From positions 1 through 45,373 of the forward strand of contig JACPDM010000036.1 in NCBI GenBank assembly GCA_016184045.1: a stretch of DNA of 45,373 nucleotides, in the 5' to 3' direction. Positions within the stretch are counted from its first letter, which is position 1. The number at the start of each line of letters is the position of its first letter. The notes beneath the pieces were generated by a model. The model ran no database searches. It was not told the origin of the DNA and saw only the letters and a list, made by a program, of their open reading frames with translations. Below are positions 27,335 to 36,853 of the stretch, in pieces. The translations under genes were made by a program, and so were the position numbers. This stretch comes from Micavibrio aeruginosavorus. GTDB lineage: Bacteria; Pseudomonadota; Alphaproteobacteria; Micavibrionales; Micavibrionaceae.

Positions 27335-27757
27335 GTGATGTCGATGGGGAAGGTCGTATCAATCGACTTGATCCGTCAGTTAAGACGAGAAGGGCGAAAC
27401 GCCGGGGCTTTTTCCGGCGGCGGCGATGACGGGGACGGGCCTGATGGCGTCTATCCGTCCGAATATATCGCCATGACCGACCTCTTTGCCATGGCCCGCG
27501 ATGCCGGGCTGGTTCTGAAAATGTCCTTGCAACCCTATGGCGAAGGCTTTTTGTTCCGCGCCTTTTCTGTGGCCGATCCCTATTACACTCTTTTTGAAAT
27601 ACAGAAAGTTAGGACAGGGAAATTTTTTGAATATCATGGCCGCGTCCGCCACCAGCTTCTGGCGGTGGGTATGAATTTCTATCCCTTTATGTCCGCCATG
27701 CGTGCGGAGGTCGTTCGCCTGATCGACCTTTTCGGTCCTGACAGGCCGCATTTCTGA
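27335..27757 (+). CDS. Hypothetical protein (about 140 aa)
   Basis: AGGAG at 27329-27333; start may be 27335, 27338 or 27344. Confidence 0.6.
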   Translation: MMSMGKVVSIDLIRQLRREGRNAGAFSGGGDDGDGPDGVYPSEYIAMTDLFAMARDAGLVLKMSLQPYGEGFLFRAFSVADPYYTLFEIQKVRTGKFFEYHGRVRHQLLAVGMNFYPFMSAMRAEVVRLIDLFGPDRPHF

Positions 27758-27760
27758 TTT

Positions 27761-27970
27761 TCACTCGCCCCGGTGTTTTTCGATATCCTGCCTTTCGAAA
27801 GAAAAAGAAAGGGCTGCCGCCTGGATCAGCAAGGCTGAAAATCCCAGGCCGTAGCCGCGCGTTTCTTTTTCCATCTGGAAAAGCGACAGAACGATTTCCC
27901 TGACGCGCCTGTTCATCGTTTCCTCATTATCCCCATTGGCAGGAAGGTGCCCGGCAATTGGTGTCTTCAT
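27761..27970 (-). CDS. Small hypothetical protein (69 aa)
   Basis: AAGGGGGCG SD-like sequence precedes the ATG; convergent with the 27335 gene. Confidence 0.45.
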   Translation of the reverse strand: MKTPIAGHLPANGDNEETMNRRVREIVLSLFQMEKETRGYGLGFSALLIQAAALSFSFERQDIEKHRGE

Positions 27971-28023
27971 CTACGCCCCCTTATTCTTATATTTCCATTT
28001 TACCTGTATTTAGGGATGCAGAC

Positions 28024-28039
28024 TGTGAGGCTGTTCACA
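28024..28039. promoter_or_regulatory. CRP-type palindromic operator
   Basis: TGTGA-GGCTGT-TCACA, perfect TGTGA-N6-TCACA, 60 nt upstream of a Crp/Fnr-family ATG. Confidence 0.65.
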
Positions 28040-28099
28040 ATTGGCTAAAATTCAATGTATTTGTATGATTTTATTAGTTTAAAGGTCGTAGAATAAGAC

Positions 28100-28807
28100 A
28101 TGGACCCGGAGAAACAAAAACGCGCCTTGCTGGAGAGCAGCCATTTCTTCAATGGCTTCAGCCCATCGCTGATCGACGCCATTGTGCCTGCGCTGAAGGA
28201 ATGTTCTTTCGATGCGGAGAGCGCAATCGTTTACAAGGGAGATGTTTCTGATTGCCTTTTCATGATTCGTGAAGGCGAGGTCGAGATCTCGGTTTCATCA
28301 AAGGATGGAAAAATTATCGTTCTCGGGACTCTTGGAAAAGGCGGCGTGTTCGGGGAGATCGGGCTTCTCGATCACGGGTCGCGCACGGCGAATGTGTCGG
28401 CCAGAACGGATGTGGCGCTTTACCGCCTGAACACGCAGGATTTCAATGAAATCGCAAAGCAGTTCGGCTTGAAGGAATGGGCAGCGATCACGACCTATAT
28501 CTGCAAATTGTTCCGCAGCGTAACGAACAACCTCGAAGAAACGAATTTTCTTGATACCGGCATTCGCGTTTCAAAAAAGATACTCGAACTCTACGAAAAA
28601 GCCCCTGTGCAGGAACGGCAGGGCGCTGCGTTCAACATGAACATGTCGCAGGAACTGCTCGGGCGCATGGTAGGCCTGTCGCGCGAAGCCACGAACAAAA
28701 CGCTGGCCCGGCTTGAGGACGAAGGGCTGATCGAGAAAAAATACAAAAATATTCTCGTCCCCGACATTCCCCGTTTGCGCCGTCTGGTAGAAAAAGCCGG
28801 GGATTAG
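28100..28807 (+). CDS. Crp/Fnr family cyclic nucleotide-binding transcription regulator
   Basis: GEVEISVSSKDGKIIVLGTLGKGGVFGEIGLLDHGSRTANVSA; HTH GRMVGLSREATNKTLARLEDEGLI. Confidence 0.92.
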   Translation: MDPEKQKRALLESSHFFNGFSPSLIDAIVPALKECSFDAESAIVYKGDVSDCLFMIREGEVEISVSSKDGKIIVLGTLGKGGVFGEIGLLDHGSRTANVSARTDVALYRLNTQDFNEIAKQFGLKEWAAITTYICKLFRSVTNNLEETNFLDTGIRVSKKILELYEKAPVQERQGAAFNMNMSQELLGRMVGLSREATNKTLARLEDEGLIEKKYKNILVPDIPRLRRLVEKAGD

Positions 28808-28815
28808 GCGGGTGC

Positions 28816-30099
28816 CTAGCCGATTTTCTTGTCGGAAATCACATCGTTCAAAAGCGCGCCGTGGAAATCGGCATTGTTGAGGATCGCGCCGCTCAGATCC
28901 GCGCGGCGCAAATCGCAATCGTGCAAAACCGCATAGGTCAGATCCGCGCCAGTCATGATGCAGTCTGACAGGTTGGCTCCGGTCAGGATGGCATAGCGCA
29001 AATTCGCCCCCGAAAGGTTGACGCGTTGCAGGCGCTTGCTGCCGTCCGGATTTGTGAATTGCAGCGGGCTTAAATTGGCGTTTTGCAGATTGGCGCGGGT
29101 CATGGTGGCGTATTTCAGCGACGACCCGCGAAAATCCGTCGCTTTCATCATGGCGTCGCGGAAATCGGCGCGGTCGAGGACTGCGCTTTGAATCTCCGCA
29201 TTGCCAAGATCCTGGTTGATCAGGCTGGCGCCGACGGCCTTCATCGCCGTCAGCGGATATTTCTTCAGGTCGAGAACATGGCGCAGGTCGAATCCGGAGA
29301 GGTCAAGCCGGTTGCCCTTGCGTCCGGCCGACGCGATCCACGCCGTATGGTCTTCCAGCAGTTCCGGCAGGGATTTCCCGGTGGATTCCAGCTTTGTGCC
29401 CATGTTCTCTTCGTGCAGGGCTTCGCCGAGATTCGCGCCTTGCGTTTCGGTTGAATCCAGAACCGTGCCGGAGATGATGGATTGCGTCATGTTGGCGTTG
29501 CGTAGATCCGACCCTGTAAAGTCGGCGTTGCTCAGATTCGCCCCATGGAAATTGGCATTCTTGAAATTCGCGTCCTGAATGATGACGCCTGTCAGGTCGG
29601 CGTCGGAGAAATCCGCATCCTGTGCCCGCGCGCCGGACAGGTTTGTTTCGGCAAGGCGCGTTCCCGAAAAGATCGTTTTTGCGCGCTTGCTTTCGCTGTA
29701 ATAGCTGGAGGCCAGTTCGGCATTGGTGGTGCGCTCAAGGATAATCCCTTCGCGCAAATCTGCCTTCTGGAAGTCCGCTCCGGTCAGATTGGCGCCGACG
29801 ATGCTGGCGCCGCGCAAATCGGCGCGGGCAAAGCAGGCTTTCTCCAGATTGGCGCCGCGCATGTCGCAGGCAAAGAAGGATGTGCCGCGAAAATTGCCGT
29901 GCGCCATGTTGGCCCCGGCCATGACCGACCCTGTAAAGTCTGCCTGCGACAGGTCGGCTTTGCGGAAATCGAGGCCGGAGAGATCCTTGAATTTGATCAG
30001 CGCCCGCGCCCCGCCGCGGATGCCGGTATTGAATTTCTGATGCTTGCGGATGATTTCATCAAGCTCGGACTGCGTCAGCTTCTGCAAACCAGTACTCAT
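28816..30099 (-). CDS. Pentapeptide repeat protein
   Basis: Many A(D/N)LxG-type repeats in two blocks separated by a non-repeat segment. Confidence 0.93.
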   Translation of the reverse strand: MSTGLQKLTQSELDEIIRKHQKFNTGIRGGARALIKFKDLSGLDFRKADLSQADFTGSVMAGANMAHGNFRGTSFFACDMRGANLEKACFARADLRGASIVGANLTGADFQKADLREGIILERTTNAELASSYYSESKRAKTIFSGTRLAETNLSGARAQDADFSDADLTGVIIQDANFKNANFHGANLSNADFTGSDLRNANMTQSIISGTVLDSTETQGANLGEALHEENMGTKLESTGKSLPELLEDHTAWIASAGRKGNRLDLSGFDLRHVLDLKKYPLTAMKAVGASLINQDLGNAEIQSAVLDRADFRDAMMKATDFRGSSLKYATMTRANLQNANLSPLQFTNPDGSKRLQRVNLSGANLRYAILTGANLSDCIMTGADLTYAVLHDCDLRRADLSGAILNNADFHGALLNDVISDKKIG

Positions 30100-30163
30100 C
30101 GGGACTCCCCATCCTCACACTGGTTTCATATTAGCGTAAATGCGGATAAAAAATGATGAATTT

Positions 30164-31747
30164 CTAAGGCTTTAGCCTGTCCGCAATCACCCCGAGCAAA
30201 CTGTCCTTGCGGCTCGCCCCAGGCTGATGGAGGGCGGCAAGCGCCTGATTTGCCATGATTTTTCCCAGCTCGACGCCGAACTGGTCGAAGCTGTTGATGT
30301 TCCAGAGCAGGCCCTGAACGAAGATTTTGTGTTCATACAGCGCCATCACCTGCCCGAGATGGAAGGGGTCCACACGGTCGAGAAGAATCAGGCTCGACGG
30401 GCGGTTTCCGGGAAAGGCGCGCTGCGGGTCGTTGCCCGATTCAGCAAGGCTGCGCCCCTGCATCAGGGCATCCGCCTGCGCCACCATGTTGGAAAGCAGC
30501 ATCGCATGCTGCTCCGCCCAGGGGTGGTTGTGCTCCAGCGCGGCGATGAAATCGCAAGGAACTATGGTGGTTCCCTGATGGATCATCTGCATGAAGGAAT
30601 GCTGGCAATCTGTTCCCGCCGTGCCGAAGATGACCGGCGCGGTTTCATACGGAACGGGTTCGTTGCGGCGGCTGACGGACTTGCCGTTCGATTCCATGTC
30701 GCCCTGTTGCAGCCACGCGGAAAAAAGCCGCAAGCGATGATCGTAGGGCAAAACCGCCAGAGCCGGGTATCCCATCATGGTCCTGTTCCAGAAACCCAGA
30801 AGGGCCATCAGCACAGGCGCGTTTTCCGGCAGCGGCGCTGTCTGGAAGTGGCGGTCCATTGCGTAAGCCCCGTCAAGGAAGGAGCGGAAATGATCGAAGC
30901 TTGTCGCCAGTGCGATGGAAAGGCCGATAGCGGACCAGACGCTGAAACGTCCGCCGACCCAGTCGCTGAACGGGAAGACGTTATCCGGCGCAATGCCGAA
31001 ATCGCGCGCCGCCGCCATATTCGTCGACAGGGCGACGAAATGACGCTGCACGGCGTCCTCAGTCCCCAGGGCGTCGACCAGCCACGTGCGGGCGCTGCGC
31101 GCATTGGCCATGGTTTCAGCTGTCGTGAATGTCTTCGACGCTACAAGGAATAAAGTTGTCGCCGGATCGCAGCCCTGCAGGGCAGACCGGAGGGCGGCGC
31201 CATCGACGTTGGAAACAAAGCGTACGGACAGCCCCGGGTTATAAAAATCGGACAGTGCCTTCGTCACAAAGCGCGGGCCGAGGTCGGAGCCGCCGATCCC
31301 GATAGTGACGACCGTCCTGATCCGCTTTCCGCCATGGCCTGCCCATTGCCCGCCTTGGACGGCCTCTGCAAAACGGCGCATCCGCGCCAGCGTGTCATGG
31401 ATATCGGGCATCACGTCGGCGCCTCCCGTCATGACGCGGTCGCCTTGCGGGCGGCGCAGGGCGGTATGCAGGACGGCGCGGTTTTCGGAGGCATTGATAA
31501 GGTCGCCGTAGAACATACGGTCGCGCCACGATTCGACCTGCACGGCCCGGGCCAGGTTGAGCAAGAGGACCATGGTTTCATCGCTGGCGTGCTGGCGCGA
31601 ATAATCCAGCACCATGCCGGGCAGGGTAAGGCTGAAGCGCCTGAAACGATCCGGATCGGTGGTGAACAGGGCGGGAATCGGCGTGCTGCGAATCGCTTGT
31701 GCGTGGCGTTCCAGCGCCATCCATTCCGGCAGGGCGTTACTCAACAT
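30164..31747 (-). CDS. pgi: Glucose-6-phosphate isomerase
   Basis: TIGIGGSDLGPRFV, VGGRFSVWSAIGLSIAL, FDQFGVELGK. Start at ATG 31747 preferred. Confidence 0.95.
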   Translation of the reverse strand: MLSNALPEWMALERHAQAIRSTPIPALFTTDPDRFRRFSLTLPGMVLDYSRQHASDETMVLLLNLARAVQVESWRDRMFYGDLINASENRAVLHTALRRPQGDRVMTGGADVMPDIHDTLARMRRFAEAVQGGQWAGHGGKRIRTVVTIGIGGSDLGPRFVTKALSDFYNPGLSVRFVSNVDGAALRSALQGCDPATTLFLVASKTFTTAETMANARSARTWLVDALGTEDAVQRHFVALSTNMAAARDFGIAPDNVFPFSDWVGGRFSVWSAIGLSIALATSFDHFRSFLDGAYAMDRHFQTAPLPENAPVLMALLGFWNRTMMGYPALAVLPYDHRLRLFSAWLQQGDMESNGKSVSRRNEPVPYETAPVIFGTAGTDCQHSFMQMIHQGTTIVPCDFIAALEHNHPWAEQHAMLLSNMVAQADALMQGRSLAESGNDPQRAFPGNRPSSLILLDRVDPFHLGQVMALYEHKIFVQGLLWNINSFDQFGVELGKIMANQALAALHQPGASRKDSLLGVIADRLKP

Positions 31748-33003
31748 TGGGCAGTTTCTCGGCGGTTTTTGTCGGCGTGATGCCGGCCGGATTGCCGACC
31801 ACAACGGTCACCAGCCGGTCCGGGGTTAGAATCTTTTGCGCGACGCGACGCACATCGGCGGCAGTGACGGCGGTGATTTTCTGATCGACCGTATCCAGAT
31901 AGGTGGACGGCATGCCGTCCAGCATCAGGGACAAAATCATTCCCGCGATATTGTCGGTTGAGGTGAGGGAGAGCGGCATCGCGCCGATCAGGTAGGACTT
32001 CGCGTCTTTAAGCTCCGCGTCCGTCACATCGCTCTCACGCATCCGCGCCCATTCCGCGTGGATCAAATCGATGACTTCCTTCGCCTTTTCGTTTTTGGTC
32101 GAGGTTTGCAGGGTCATCGTCGGGGCATGGTCAAGCGTGGAGAACCCCGTATAGACGCCGTAGGTGAGGCCGCGTTTTTCGCGGATCTCTTCCATCAGGC
32201 GCGATCCGAATCCGGAGCTGCCGAGGATGAAATTCATCACCTGCGCCGTCACCCAGTCGGGGTCGCTGCGGGCGATTCCGCCTTGCGCCATCTGGATCAT
32301 CGTTTGCGGAATGTCTTTCTTGAACAGGATGACCGCGCCGGGGTTCTGGATCGGCGTGTCCGCAATCGGTTTCTGCGCTGCCGCCGCTGGCAGTCCGCCG
32401 AAGACGGAATCGAGGATTGCGCCCAGTTCTTCTTTCCTGATGTCTCCCGCCACGGCTACAAGCAGGTTCCCGCGGGTCAGCTGCGTCTTTGTGAAATGTC
32501 GTAAATCGTCGGGGGTCAGTGTCTGAAGGCTGCTGATGCTTCCGCCGCTGTTGCGGGCGTAGACGTGGCCGTCATAGGCGGCATCAACGCGGCGCGGTAA
32601 GGGCCAGATGCAGCAGATTGAAGGCGCTGTCCTTATGGCGCGTCAGGGTCTTGAGCGAGCCGTAAAAATCGTCGCGGCTGGAATTGAAATGCAGGTCGAT
32701 GGAATGATCCGACAGGGCCTTTTGAAAACTCTGGCTGTCGAGGTCGCCCGCGCCTTCGTCCAGCGTGTTGGACAAAAGCTGCGCAAGGCCCGATTTGCCG
32801 TCGGGGTCGCGTGCGGCCCCGGCGCCGGCGAAGGCGAATTGGACGGAGATCACGGGGACATTATGATCCTCGACCAGCCAGGCCTTGATGCCGCCGGGGC
32901 TGGTGACTTCCTGAATGTCGAGAAAACGGTCTTTAGGGGACTGCGCAAGGGCCGGGGCGGCCATGAACAGGATGAAGACAAAGGCGGCGATGCGGCGAAT
33001 CAT
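31737..33003 (-). pseudogene. M16 family peptidase (second, HXXEH-lacking partner), internal deletion/frame disruption near 32586
   Basis: N-terminal part MIRRIAAFVFILFMAAPALAQSP...HLALTAPR* (32584..33003) and C-terminal part in another frame (DAAYDGHVYARNSGGSISSLQTLTPDDLRHFTK...). Confidence 0.82.
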
Positions 33004-34373
33004 TGCGCTTTCTCCGGTGCGGGGATGTCTTGGGGCAGGATAATCCCGGTCACGCGGGCTTTGTTCTGAACCAGATGGCGGAAGGCGGCGTCCTTGACCT
33101 GTGCGGCGGTCACGGCGTCGATGTCATAGGGCCAGTATTCGACATCGTCCAGCGTCAGGCCGGTCGCCAAGGCTTGCCCGACGATGCGGGGGGGGCCGGA
33201 AAGGCTGTCGCGAGCATAGGCGGCGCTGTCTTTCATGCGGGTCTTCGCTTCGGCCAGTTCGGCATCGCTGACGCCGTCGCGGCCAACGCGCTCCAGTTCG
33301 GCATAGAAGGCGGTTTCCAGCTTTTCCGGAGTAACGCCGGAGGCCGGGACAAGACTTGCTGAAACAGTGCCGAGATCGCGGGATTGCTCGCTGTAGCCCA
33401 TGCTGGCCGAAGTCGCCAGTTTTTGCTCGACCACCAGCGATTTATAAAGCCGGGTCGTGGCGTTTCCGCTCATAATCTCCATCAGCACCTGAAGGGCAAG
33501 GGAGTCTTGCTTGTTCTGGCTTCCGCCCGGCGCGCGCGCCATCCAGAAAACCATCGGCTGCCTGATGCTGGGGTCGCGCATGATGTAGCGCGCTTCGCCC
33601 GGAAATTCGGCGACAGTCGGGAATGCCGTTTTGGGGACGGGTCGCGCCGGAATGGGGCCGTAAATATCTTCCGCCAGCGGTTTCAGGGCTGCGGCGGTAA
33701 TATCGCCCGCGACGACCAGGATGGCATTGTTGGGCGCGTACCATGCCTTGTAAAAGGACATGGCGTCGTCGCGGGTCAGTTTTTCAATCTCGCTTTTCCA
33801 TCCGATCACCGGGGTTGCGTAAGGGTGCGCGGGAAACAGCGCATAGCGCAGTTGCTCGCCGAAATAGGCGTGCGGGTCGCTCTCGGTGTTCTGGCGGCGC
33901 TCTTCGAGGATGACTTTATGTTCGGATGCGAATTCTTCCTGCGGCATCAGGATTCCCTTCATGCGGTCGGCTTCCATCGTCATCACCTCGCGCAGGTTTT
34001 TGACGGCGATGTTTTGAAAATAGGCCGTGTAATCCTGCGTGGTGAAGGCGTTGTCGTTGCCGCCAAGGGCGCGCACGCGGCGGGAGAGTTCGCCGGGGGG
34101 GACGTTGGCGGAGCCCTTGAACATCAAATGTTCAAGGAAATGGGCAAGGCCGCTTTTCCCCGGCGTTTCATCGGCCGCGCCGACCTTGTACCAGACCATA
34201 TGGGTCACGACCGGGGCGCGGGTATTGGGAATGACCACGACCTCAAGGCCGTTCGGCAGGGTGAAGGTTTCCGCCCCGAAAACCTTCTCGCGCGGGGGCG
34301 GCGCGTTCTTCGCCCCGGCGGGGGAAGCAAAGGTCGCGAGCATTAAAAAGCAAAGAAAATAAAGCGTTTTCAT
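33000..34373 (-). CDS. M16 family zinc metallopeptidase
   Basis: GLAHFLEHLMFKGS (HXXEH), signal peptide, overlaps the second M16 gene. Confidence 0.95.
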   Translation of the reverse strand: MKTLYFLCFLMLATFASPAGAKNAPPPREKVFGAETFTLPNGLEVVVIPNTRAPVVTHMVWYKVGAADETPGKSGLAHFLEHLMFKGSANVPPGELSRRVRALGGNDNAFTTQDYTAYFQNIAVKNLREVMTMEADRMKGILMPQEEFASEHKVILEERRQNTESDPHAYFGEQLRYALFPAHPYATPVIGWKSEIEKLTRDDAMSFYKAWYAPNNAILVVAGDITAAALKPLAEDIYGPIPARPVPKTAFPTVAEFPGEARYIMRDPSIRQPMVFWMARAPGGSQNKQDSLALQVLMEIMSGNATTRLYKSLVVEQKLATSASMGYSEQSRDLGTVSASLVPASGVTPEKLETAFYAELERVGRDGVSDAELAEAKTRMKDSAAYARDSLSGPPRIVGQALATGLTLDDVEYWPYDIDAVTAAQVKDAAFRHLVQNKARVTGIILPQDIPAPEKAQ

Positions 34374-34499
34374 GTCTTAGGGTTTAGCGCAAAGCGGCTC
34401 TGTTTCATAGGGGGGCGGATAATTTTGACATAAACAACATATTGTGATTGATTGCCGGAACAAGTTATTAAAAAACAGACGGGCAGGGGTTCGGGATTC

Positions 34500-35336
34500 A
34501 TGTCTGAGCAGCCGGACAAAATGGATTATGACTGGAATCATCATAACGATCTGGCCAGCGATCTGGTCGATCTGGATGATTATGACTTAAGCCTCGGCCG
34601 CGGCCGTCTCGGCACCGAAGGGTTGCTGCAGCGCCTGATCCTGAAGGGCCCCTACGGCGATCCCCCGTCCAGGCAGGAGGATCTGAATGTCGAGGCTGAA
34701 ACGCTTGTTCAATACATGGCGGTTCGCATGCGGAAGATCACCGCGATCATTTATAACGACCTCAATTTTTCCCGGAACCGCGCGGATATTTCTGCCCGGT
34801 TCATGGAGGCTGTTTTCGCCAATTATCCTGAAAAGCAGTTTCGCCCCGGCCTGACGATGATGACGGAATCGGCCAGCAGTCAGGTTTCCTGCATGCGCGA
34901 GAGAATCGAAAGCCTGCGTGGAATCGTTGCAGACGGTTTTCAGGACCAGCTTGACGTGGCCCCGTACAAATACGCGCAGGAAAGGCTGCGTAGCCTGCGC
35001 GACGCATTCCGCGATACGGCCGAGCCTGACGATGCGGTTCCGCCTGACTCTGTGCGGTTTGAAAATCTGAAAACCGGCTTTGCGACGATGGCGCGGGTGG
35101 CTTTGACGCATGCCGAGATCCAGCGCGATCTTTCAGAACAATGCCTTGCCTTGACGGCAACGGACATGCTGCTGCAAAAAGTGTTCCGCCTTCAGTCGTC
35201 CATTTCTGTCAGCGGTTATAAAACGGTGGCCGAGCACATGCTTGTGTCCGCGTCTCTCGACCTCGACCGGGCGGCGTCTCTCCGCCACGCTGTTTATGCG
35301 ATGAATGAAACCGGCAGGGTCAGCTTCCCGCGCTAG
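34500..35336 (+). CDS. Hypothetical helical protein
   Basis: MSEQPDKMDYDWNHHNDLASDLVDLDDYDL...; no family recognised. Confidence 0.6.
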   Translation: MSEQPDKMDYDWNHHNDLASDLVDLDDYDLSLGRGRLGTEGLLQRLILKGPYGDPPSRQEDLNVEAETLVQYMAVRMRKITAIIYNDLNFSRNRADISARFMEAVFANYPEKQFRPGLTMMTESASSQVSCMRERIESLRGIVADGFQDQLDVAPYKYAQERLRSLRDAFRDTAEPDDAVPPDSVRFENLKTGFATMARVALTHAEIQRDLSEQCLALTATDMLLQKVFRLQSSISVSGYKTVAEHMLVSASLDLDRAASLRHAVYAMNETGRVSFPR

Positions 35337-35351
35337 CGCCGCGGGGCGACG

Positions 35352-35885
35352 TCAATCCTGAATAACGGGGGTTTCCCCTTCCGTCGCCGGTTTTCCCTCA
35401 GCGGCGTTTTTCTGCAGGCGTGCGGCCTCTGCCTCGGGGTCGACAATGGTCGCTGCGGGCTCTTGATCCTTGCCGATATTCAGGATTTTTTTCACGACAG
35501 GCTCGTTCTCGCGGCGCATGGTTGCGGCTTCGCTGTCGACGACCTGACGGATATTCGGCATTGCCCCCGCATTGGCGGAGTTGAGCAGCGCCGCTTCGCC
35601 TGCCGCAAGGCCGGAGTCGCCTGCGATGGCCTGCGGCGCGTATGTCTGGCCCAGAAGAGCGGCGCGCGCCTGCTCTGCGACGGCTTGCTCTTGTGGGCGG
35701 GGTGCTCCGGGCTGGGGTGCGCGCAGCGTGTATTCCTGAGGCATTTCCAGCGGGGCGCGTTTCACGACCGCGAATTCATCGGGCGGGGATCGGGTCAGGC
35801 CAAGCTCCTGCTTGGCGTTTTCGCATCCGCCAAGGGCGAACAGGCAGAGAAAGGCAGCGGTGCCGAGAGAAAATTTACGCATCAT
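35352..35885 (-). CDS. DUF3035-type lipoprotein
   Basis: Lipobox LFALGGCENAK, LGLTRSPPDEFAVVKRAPLEMPQEYTLRAPQPGAPRP; overlaps lspA. Confidence 0.82.
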   Translation of the reverse strand: MMRKFSLGTAAFLCLFALGGCENAKQELGLTRSPPDEFAVVKRAPLEMPQEYTLRAPQPGAPRPQEQAVAEQARAALLGQTYAPQAIAGDSGLAAGEAALLNSANAGAMPNIRQVVDSEAATMRRENEPVVKKILNIGKDQEPAATIVDPEAEAARLQKNAAEGKPATEGETPVIQD

Positions 35886-36450
35886 GTGGAATCGCCTCTG
35901 GAGGTTCCTTCTTTTTCGTTTCGAAGAATAGACCATGGATCAGCAGCAACGCAATCCCGATGCAAATGGCGGAATCCGCCACGTTGAAGGCAGGCCAGTG
36001 AAAATTCCCGGCATGCAGGTCGAGGAAATCCACGACGGCGCCGAACCGCACGCGGTCCAGCATGTTTCCCGCCGCGCCGCCGATAATCAGAACCAGTCCC
36101 GCCGCCGTCATGGCGCTGGTCGTGCGGTGCAGCCAGACCGAGAAAGCGGCCACCAGAACCGCCGCCACACAGAACAGGATGAGCGGCCCATACGCGGAAT
36201 CGCCGTTGAACATGCCGAAACTGACGCCCTTGTTCCAGACCATGACCAGATTGAAGAAGGGCAGGACGTCGATACGGACGAACGGCATCTGGTTCTGCAC
36301 AGTGATCAGCCATTGCAGGAACGGCATGGCGCTGGCGTCTTCATGCGCCGGGAGCGCCATGGGCTTGATCATATGCTCGACCACCCACCATTTGCTGATC
36401 TGGTCGGCGATAAAGACAAGGATGATCGTCAGCAGATACGACAGGCGCAT
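35875..36450 (-). CDS. lspA: Lipoprotein signal peptidase
   Basis: IADQISKWWV, GGAAGNMLDRVRFGAVVDFLDLH, FNVADSAICIG. Confidence 0.96.
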   Translation of the reverse strand: MRLSYLLTIILVFIADQISKWWVVEHMIKPMALPAHEDASAMPFLQWLITVQNQMPFVRIDVLPFFNLVMVWNKGVSFGMFNGDSAYGPLILFCVAAVLVAAFSVWLHRTTSAMTAAGLVLIIGGAAGNMLDRVRFGAVVDFLDLHAGNFHWPAFNVADSAICIGIALLLIHGLFFETKKKEPPEAIPHDA

Positions 36451-36456
36451 GTCCCG

Positions 36457-36852
36457 CTACTCCGGTTCAAAGGTCGCGGTCAGCGGGAATCCTCTGCTCC
36501 GGGCGGTTTTTTCGACTTGCGCGGTTTTGGCTTCGGCGATGTCGCGCAGGTAAATGCCGCAGATCGCACGGCCCCTGTAATGGACCTCCAGCATCTTCTC
36601 GGTTGCCGTCTGCGGGTCCATGCGAAAAACGTCTTGCAAAAGATCGACGACGAACATCATCGGGGTTGCGTTGTCGTTGAGGACGATGACTTTGTACTTC
36701 TTCGGAATTTCAATGCTGTCGCGCGTTTTTGCGTCCCTGACGGTATCGGCGGCGGGGCCCATCGTGGTAACGCGAACGCCTGCCGCGGCGCAAGTGAAGT
36801 CAAGGCGCTCGGGGGGCATCTCAAACGCAGTGCTCTCCATACGGGTCGTCAT
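36457..36852 (-). CDS. clpS: ClpS-family ATP-dependent protease adaptor
   Basis: KYKVIVLNDNATPMMFVVDLLQDVF...MLEVHYRGRAICGIYLRDIAEAK, with about 45 aa N-terminal extension. Confidence 0.88.
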   Translation of the reverse strand: MTTRMESTAFEMPPERLDFTCAAAGVRVTTMGPAADTVRDAKTRDSIEIPKKYKVIVLNDNATPMMFVVDLLQDVFRMDPQTATEKMLEVHYRGRAICGIYLRDIAEAKTAQVEKTARSRGFPLTATFEPE

Positions 36853-36853
36853 A

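Noticed and set aside
28816-30099. Pentapeptide repeat protein as a Qnr/MfpA-type gyrase-protection gene
   Set aside because: Two-block 427-aa architecture with a non-repeat insert does not specifically match Qnr; function cannot be assigned.
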